From: Demequina flava
GTDB lineage: Bacteria; Actinomycetota; Actinomycetes; Actinomycetales; Demequinaceae
Reading direction: 5' to 3'
NCBI RefSeq assembly: GCF_000975035.1
Contig: NZ_BBRA01000001.1
Location: forward strand, 248,001 to 312,000
Length of the DNA stretch: 64,000 nt
The translations under genes were made by a program, and so were the position numbers. The notes beneath the pieces were generated by a model that was not told where the DNA came from, did no database searches, and saw nothing but the letters and a program-made list of their open reading frames with translations. Shown piece after piece: positions 59,245 to 64,000 of this stretch (within the stretch, counting starts at the first letter, position 1; each line of letters starts with the position of its first letter).

Positions 59245-59940
59245 ATGACATCAACAAAGATCATGACCCGTGCGGTCGCTCTCGCCGGCGTTGCCCTTCT
59301 TCTCGCAGGTTGCACTTTCGCAGGAACGGACTCCGCTACGGAGCCCAGTCCCTCGTCGGTGGCGAGTGCTCACCCAGTGTCGTCGTCAACGCCCGAGCAG
59401 TCGGAATCTCCGGCCATCGAGATCGGGAGAGACCTCGACAGCCCGCTGACTCGAAACCGTCTGCTCGCCGCGCTTCCCGAAGAAACCCTCGCCCTCACGC
59501 CAGAGGCAGCTCTCGCCTTCGCGGCATTCTTCATGGACCTCGAGTACGAGATGTACGCACCGCCATACGACACAACGTTGTACGGCACCCTTTCCAGTAC
59601 CGAATGCCAATATTGCGGAGCCGCACTGTCCAGCGTCGCCGACTGGGAGACGTTGGAAAGGTCGGTTGAGAAGGAACCCTGCCGCTCTGACTCCAGTGAC
59701 GGATATCTCCTTGAGGAAACTGACTACCTCTGGGTCATGTACCAAGTGTGCGACTCAGGACTGTCCACGATCACACGGAGCGAGAATCACACCGAACTCG
59801 CGACCTACGCCGAGTACTGCCTCGTGACAAAAGTGATCTGGACTAACTCGCACTGGATGACAGTGGAGTCCACGCTCCACGACGTCAGGGAATGCACGCC
59901 AAGCGAGTCGTCACCCGCCAAGCCGATCAACAAGAACTGA
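59245..59940 (+). CDS. DUF6318-type lipoprotein
   Basis: A protein of 231 residues. Signal peptide with a lipobox: MTRAVALAGVALLLAGC, with the modified Cys at about 23. A Ser/Pro-rich linker follows, then the DUF6318-like domain NRLLAALPEETLALTPEAALAFAAFFMDLEYEMY with the Cys-containing SSTECQYCGAA. It would be anchored to the outer face of the cytoplasmic membrane. Function unknown. ATG 59245; no neighbour in the same direction. Its TGA is the tail of 54-bp repeat copy 3. Confidence 0.75.
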   Translation: MTSTKIMTRAVALAGVALLLAGCTFAGTDSATEPSPSSVASAHPVSSSTPEQSESPAIEIGRDLDSPLTRNRLLAALPEETLALTPEAALAFAAFFMDLEYEMYAPPYDTTLYGTLSSTECQYCGAALSSVADWETLERSVEKEPCRSDSSDGYLLEETDYLWVMYQVCDSGLSTITRSENHTELATYAEYCLVTKVIWTNSHWMTVESTLHDVRECTPSESSPAKPINKN

Positions 59941-59991
59941 CGGCCAGGAGGCTCGCGCCGCCGAAATCCCGCCGAGTATGTACGGCCAGGG
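59938..59991 (-). repeat. 54-bp convergent-intergenic repeat, copy 3 (opposite orientation)
   Basis: The same element on the minus strand: head of 24 identical bases at 59968-59991 and tail CCTGGCCGTCA at 59938-59948. The tail's TCA is the complement of the lipoprotein stop codon TGA (59938-59940). The head faces the clpX gene, 28 bases from its stop. Confidence 0.85.
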
Positions 59992-60019
59992 CTAGAAGGC
60001 TCAGGCGTCAGAACACGCC

Positions 60020-61279
<1,260 letters not shown>

Positions 61280-61412
61280 CAGGGTCTCCTCTCACGGCGT
61301 CGAGCACCATCAACTCGAACCGTCTTGCATCAGGCTACATAGCCCCTCTGACACGCGCTGGTCGACGCGCCGCCACGTACGCCCACAGCGCATTCCAATC
61401 CCGCTCAGCCGC

Positions 61413-61423
61413 GGCATCGGCCC
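61413..61423 (+). repeat. GCATCGGCC-type motif in the clpX-clpP2 gap
   Basis: GGCATCGGCCC between the clpX promoter region and the clpP2 terminator hairpin. Confidence 0.65.
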
Positions 61424-61433
61424 CCTCACAGCA

Positions 61434-61470
61434 CAACGGCGGCCGCCCCACACTGGGATGGCCGCCGTTG
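61434..61470 (-). terminator. Terminator after clpP2
   Basis: CAACGGCGGCC (61434-61444) and GGCCGCCGTTG (61460-61470) pair perfectly. The interior can add CCCA/TGGG, giving a long stem just after the clpP2 stop. It separates clpP2 from clpX on the minus strand. Confidence 0.8.
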
Positions 61471-61490
61471 AACGGGTAAAGAACTGTGCG

Positions 61491-62210
61491 TTACTCCGCC
61501 TGGCGCAGCGCGCGGTCCTCGGGCGAGACCGTGTCGACGCCCTTGCGGGACTCGAGCACCTGGTCAACCAGGCCGTAGTCCTTGGACTCCTGCGCGGACA
61601 GGAAGCGGTCGCGCTCGATGTCCTCGCGCACCTTTTCTTCCGTCTGGCCGGTGTGCTTGGCGAGCGTGTACTCGAGCCACTCACGCATGCGGATCATCTC
61701 TTCGGCGTAGATCTCGATGTCCGAGGCCTGCGCACGCGCACCACCCTCAATACGAGGCTGGTGAATCATCACGCGAGCGTTCGGAAGCGCGAGACGCTTT
61801 CCGGGCGAACCTGCCGCCAGCAGCACGGCGGCCGCGGAGGCTGCCTGACCCAGGCACACGGTCTGCACCTCGGGCTTGATGTACTGCATGGTGTCGTAGA
61901 TCGCGGTCAGCGCGGTCTGCGAGCCACCAGGCGAGTTGATGTACAGCGTGATGTCGCGCTCGGGGTCTTGGGACTCGAGCACGAGCAGCTGCGCCATCAC
62001 GTCATCTGCGGAAGCGTCGTCGATCTGAACGCCGAGGAAGATGATGCGGTCCTCGAACAGCTTTGCGTAGGGGTCCTGACGCTTGAAGCCGTAGGCGGTG
62101 CGCTCCTCGAAGGACGGCAGGATGTAGCGCGAGCTGGGCGATGCCGGGGCGGCACCACCGAAGCCTGCGGTGCGGCCTGCGGCGTGCAGTGCCTGCTGAA
62201 TCTCACTCAT
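61491..62210 (-). CDS. clpP2: ClpP2 protease subunit
   Basis: A protein of 239 residues, serine protease of the Clp complex with an N-terminal extension longer than usual. Catalytic triad: S125 ([10 protein letters not shown]), H150 (VMIHQPR), D201 (DIERDRFLS). Start overlaps the clpP1 stop by four bases, so the two subunits are coupled; actinobacterial ClpP works as a ClpP1/ClpP2 heteromer with ClpX or ClpC. Order tig-clpP1-clpP2-clpX is the actinobacterial one. Confidence 0.95.
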   Translation of the reverse strand: MSEIQQALHAAGRTAGFGGAAPASPSSRYILPSFEERTAYGFKRQDPYAKLFEDRIIFLGVQIDDASADDVMAQLLVLESQDPERDITLYINSPGGSQTALTAIYDTMQYIKPEVQTVCLGQAASAAAVLLAAGSPGKRLALPNARVMIHQPRIEGGARAQASDIEIYAEEMIRMREWLEYTLAKHTGQTEEKVREDIERDRFLSAQESKDYGLVDQVLESRKGVDTVSPEDRALRQAE

Positions 62211-62821
62211 GCCTTGCCTCCCTGCGACGCGTCGCCGGCCTCGGCCGCGTGGGTAATGACCTTGTCCACAAAGCCGTACTCCATCGCCTCGGGGGCGGTG
62301 AACCAGCGGTCGCGGTCAGCGTCCTTGTTGATCTGCTCGGGCGTCTTGCCCGTCTGCTCCGCGGTCAGCGTGGCGAGCGTCTTCTTCATGTGCATGATGA
62401 GCTCGGCGTTGATGCGGATGTCCGTCGTGGTGCCGTAGATGCCGCCGGAAGGCTGGTGCATCATGACGCGGGCGTGGGGCGTTGCGAAACGCTTGCCCTG
62501 GGCGCCGGAGGACAGCAGGAACTGACCCATCGACGCCGCCATGCCCATCGCCACTGTGGCGACATCTGGCTTGATGTACTGCATGGTGTCGTAGATCGCC
62601 ATGCCCGCCGTGATGGAACCACCCGGCGAGTTGATGTACAGGTAAATGTCCTTGTCCGGGTCTTCAGCCGCCAGCAACATCATCTGGGCGCAAATAGCGT
62701 TCGCGTTGTCGTCGCGAACCTCGTCGCCGAGCCAGATAATCCGCTCGCGCAGAAGCCGGTTAAAGATCGAGTCATTCAGCGCCATGCCGGCGCCGTCTCC
62801 TCGAGCCGTGATCTCGTTCAC
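62207..62821 (-). CDS. clpP1: ClpP1 protease subunit
   Basis: A protein of 204 residues, the first ClpP of the pair. Catalytic triad: S97 (MGMAASMGQ), H122 (MMHQPSGG), D171 (DADRDRWFT). The GTG start at 62821 has AGGAGG six bases before it; an ATG 12 codons in is a weaker choice. Coupled to clpP2 through a four-base overlap. The 223-base gap upstream, divergent to the DUF4190 gene, should hold the operon promoter; a ClgR-type site was looked for and not found. Confidence 0.95.
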   Translation of the reverse strand: MNEITARGDGAGMALNDSIFNRLLRERIIWLGDEVRDDNANAICAQMMLLAAEDPDKDIYLYINSPGGSITAGMAIYDTMQYIKPDVATVAMGMAASMGQFLLSSGAQGKRFATPHARVMMHQPSGGIYGTTTDIRINAELIMHMKKTLATLTAEQTGKTPEQINKDADRDRWFTAPEAMEYGFVDKVITHAAEAGDASQGGKA

Positions 62822-62973
62822 GTGAGTCCTCCTAGTTGAACGTCTTGCTTGACCCTAACGCGCAGGAGCGCCTCACTATTGCCGTTTACCCCCTGGTTTC
62901 GCTACTGGGAGAACGGGGAATGGGATCGGGTGCACAGGACCCCCGATTCACGTCAGGGGTGGGCTCGTTCTGA

Positions 62974-62984
62974 GGGCCGATGCG
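62974..62984 (-). repeat. GCATCGGCC-type motif upstream of the clpP operon
   Basis: GGGCCGATGCG in the divergent gap between clpP1 and the DUF4190 gene. Confidence 0.65.
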
Positions 62985-63044
62985 TGGGTCGCCTCCCACT
63001 ACTAAGGTTGCGGTCATACGTGGCGAAACCTTGAGGAGAACACC

Positions 63045-63599
63045 GTGAGCACACCCCCGAACGACCCATTCGAACGCAAGAGCGACGGAACTGGGCCCGA
63101 CGCTTCCCAGCAGCCCCCAGCATCGGCCCCACAAGCGCCGCAGGCACCCGAGCCTCCCGTCTACGGCGCTCCCCCGGCAGGCGGCTACGCGCCGCAGCCG
63201 CAGTACGCGCAGCCGCCAGCCCAGTACGGCCAGCAGCCGCCATACGCCCAACAGCCTCAGTACGCGCAGCCCGGCGGCAAGATGCCAGGCACTGAGAAGA
63301 ACTGGATGAACATCACGTCATTGGCGTGTTCGCTCGGCGGTCTCATCATCGGCATCTCGGTCATCCCGGGCATCATCTTTGGCCACATGGGCCGCGCCGC
63401 CGCCAAGCGTGGAGAAGCCAACAATGGCGGGCTCGGGCTCGCCGGCCTGATCGTCGGCTACGCGCTCGTGGTGCTCAGCATCATCGCGATCGTGGCCTTC
63501 ACCATGTTCTTTGGGTGGCTGGCATCGGAATGCGGCGGCTCAAGCCCCGCTGAGTGGTGCGAGAGCGACTCGGGCGTGACCATCGAGGCATTGGCCTAG
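63045..63599 (+). CDS. DUF4190 membrane protein with Pro/Gln/Tyr repeat
   Basis: A protein of 184 residues from a GTG with GAGGAGA upstream. Residues 20-78 are a low-complexity cytoplasmic tail of QPQYAQP/QYGQQPP-type repeats. Then comes a DUF4190 domain with two helices: LACSLGGLIIGISVIPGIIFGHMG, then LGLAGLIVGYALVVLSIIAIVAF. The exposed C-terminus ends with two Cys (SECGGSSPAEWCES). Family function unknown. Followed by a strong terminator. Confidence 0.75.
   Translation: MSTPPNDPFERKSDGTGPDASQQPPASAPQAPQAPEPPVYGAPPAGGYAPQPQYAQPPAQYGQQPPYAQQPQYAQPGGKMPGTEKNWMNITSLACSLGGLIIGISVIPGIIFGHMGRAAAKRGEANNGGLGLAGLIVGYALVVLSIIAIVAFTMFFGWLASECGGSSPAEWCESDSGVTIEALA
63119..63129 (+). repeat. AGCATCGGCCC motif in the DUF4190 gene
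   Basis: Falls in the repeat-rich N-terminal coding part, in frame CCA-GCA-TCG-GCC-CCA (Pro-Ala-Ser-Ala-Pro). The same codon string is used at 41282 for the end of the DHA2 permease. Confidence 0.6.
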
Positions 63600-63617
63600 C
63601 CGCAAGCACGCAACGCA

Positions 63618-63651
63618 AAGGCCCCGCCACCCACAAGGGTGACGGGGCCTT
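63618..63651. terminator. Bidirectional hairpin terminator between DUF4190 gene and tig
   Basis: A 15-base stem (63618-63632 with 63637-63651) with one mismatch closes on an ACAA loop, starting AAGGCCCCG. It sits between two convergent genes and can end both transcripts. Confidence 0.9.
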
Positions 63652-63674
63652 AACGCGTATGCGACAGGGAGCGA

Positions 63675-64000
63675 TTACTCGCCCTTGTCCTCCGCGGTCT
63701 CGTTCTCATCGTCGGACTTCTCGTCCTCGATCGATCCGATGACCTCGGACAGGTCAACCACGGTGCCCGCGGTGTCCTTGACGGTCGCGCGGCGCAGTGC
63801 GAAGGCGGTGGCCTTCGAGCGTGCAACCTCGGCGACTATCGCGGGGATCTGGCCACCCTGCTCCACCTGCTGGATGAAGGTCTGGGGGTCCATGTTGTAC
63901 TGACGCGAAGCGTTGATCAGGTACTCGAGGAGCTCGTTCTGCTCAACCTCGATCTCGAGGTCGTCAGCGAGCTGGTCCAGGAGGATCTGCGCGCGCAGGG
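63675..64000 (-). CDS. tig: Trigger factor, C-terminal part (5' end outside window)
   Basis: The frame is open to the window edge, so only the last 108 residues or so are seen. The pattern is the helical C-terminal domain (RAQILLDQLADDLEIEVEQNELLEYLINASRQYNMDPQTFIQQVEQGGQIPAIVAEVARSKAT) followed by an acidic tail EDEKSDDENETAEDKGE. This is the ribosome-associated peptidyl-prolyl isomerase and chaperone, and its place before clpP1 in the same direction is the conserved actinobacterial arrangement. The acidic tail is longer than in E. coli. Confidence 0.9.
   Translation of the reverse strand, partial: LRAQILLDQLADDLEIEVEQNELLEYLINASRQYNMDPQTFIQQVEQGGQIPAIVAEVARSKATAFALRRATVKDTAGTVVDLSEVIGSIEDEKSDDENETAEDKGE

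Noticed and set aside
62822-63044. ClgR operator upstream of the clpP operon
   Set aside because: Scanned for the expected palindrome; no convincing match.

Overview
The window is high-GC actinobacterial DNA. The clues are a tig-clpP1-clpP2-clpX locus, a SigK/RskA-type sigma/anti-sigma pair, GTG starts and probable leaderless genes, and actinobacterial families such as DUF6308 and DUF6318. Micrococcales is the best guess; the genus cannot be fixed from this sequence. Most of the window is ordinary chromosome with dense, often overlapping genes. No tRNA, rRNA, CRISPR array, integrase or transposase was seen.

Layout. 0-12.4 kb: end of an ECF sigma gene and its zinc anti-sigma factor, a dienelactone-hydrolase-like protein, a YbaK deacylase with a coupled membrane protein, a NYN-type protein, a large membrane protein with a lipase-like C-terminus, the sbcD-sbcC repair nuclease operon, a 57-residue membrane protein, a possible GlcG-like protein and an MFS permease. 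12.4-14.8 kb: a divergent pair of a DUF2075 nuclease-helicase and a MazG-like nucleotide pyrophosphohydrolase. 14.8-32 kb: a defence island. 32-42 kb: a SHOCT membrane protein, MDR reductase, DUF6308, flavin monooxygenase plus SDR operon, DUF2254, SDR-like, DHA2 permease, TM2, a 39-residue cysteine-rich protein and an RraB-like protein. 42-46.2 kb: a three-gene operon of two PLP enzymes and an FAD/NAD(P)-binding protein. 46.5-55 kb: arginine deiminase, VOC protein, membrane alpha/beta hydrolase, heme oxygenase, cation/proton antiporter, holin-4-like membrane protein, a PadR/HAAS regulatory operon and an AhpD-like protein. 55-64 kb: valS, an AbiEi/DUF559 protein, a lipoprotein, clpX, clpP2, clpP1, a DUF4190 protein and the end of tig.

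The defence island has a C5-cytosine methyltransferase facing, back to back, an operon for an unassigned 1016-residue protein, a 1769-residue DEAD/DUF1998 helicase (DruE-like) and a Cas4-like Fe-S nuclease whose start overlaps the helicase stop. Together these resemble Druantia type II. Around them lie a DUF262 protein whose gene overlaps the methyltransferase tail to tail, a HEAT plus winged-helix protein, an McrA-like HNH nuclease with a probable leaderless start, and a PD-(D/E)XK gene broken by an in-frame amber codon.

Two sequence-level signals are not explained by genes. A 54-bp repeat occurs three times, each time exactly between convergent genes, with a 24-bp identical head and a short conserved tail. 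The 9-mer GCATCGGCC occurs 31 times on both strands, usually extended to AGCATCGGCCC, but only once between 14.6 and 35.6 kb. This suggests a host-genome signature that the island lacks.
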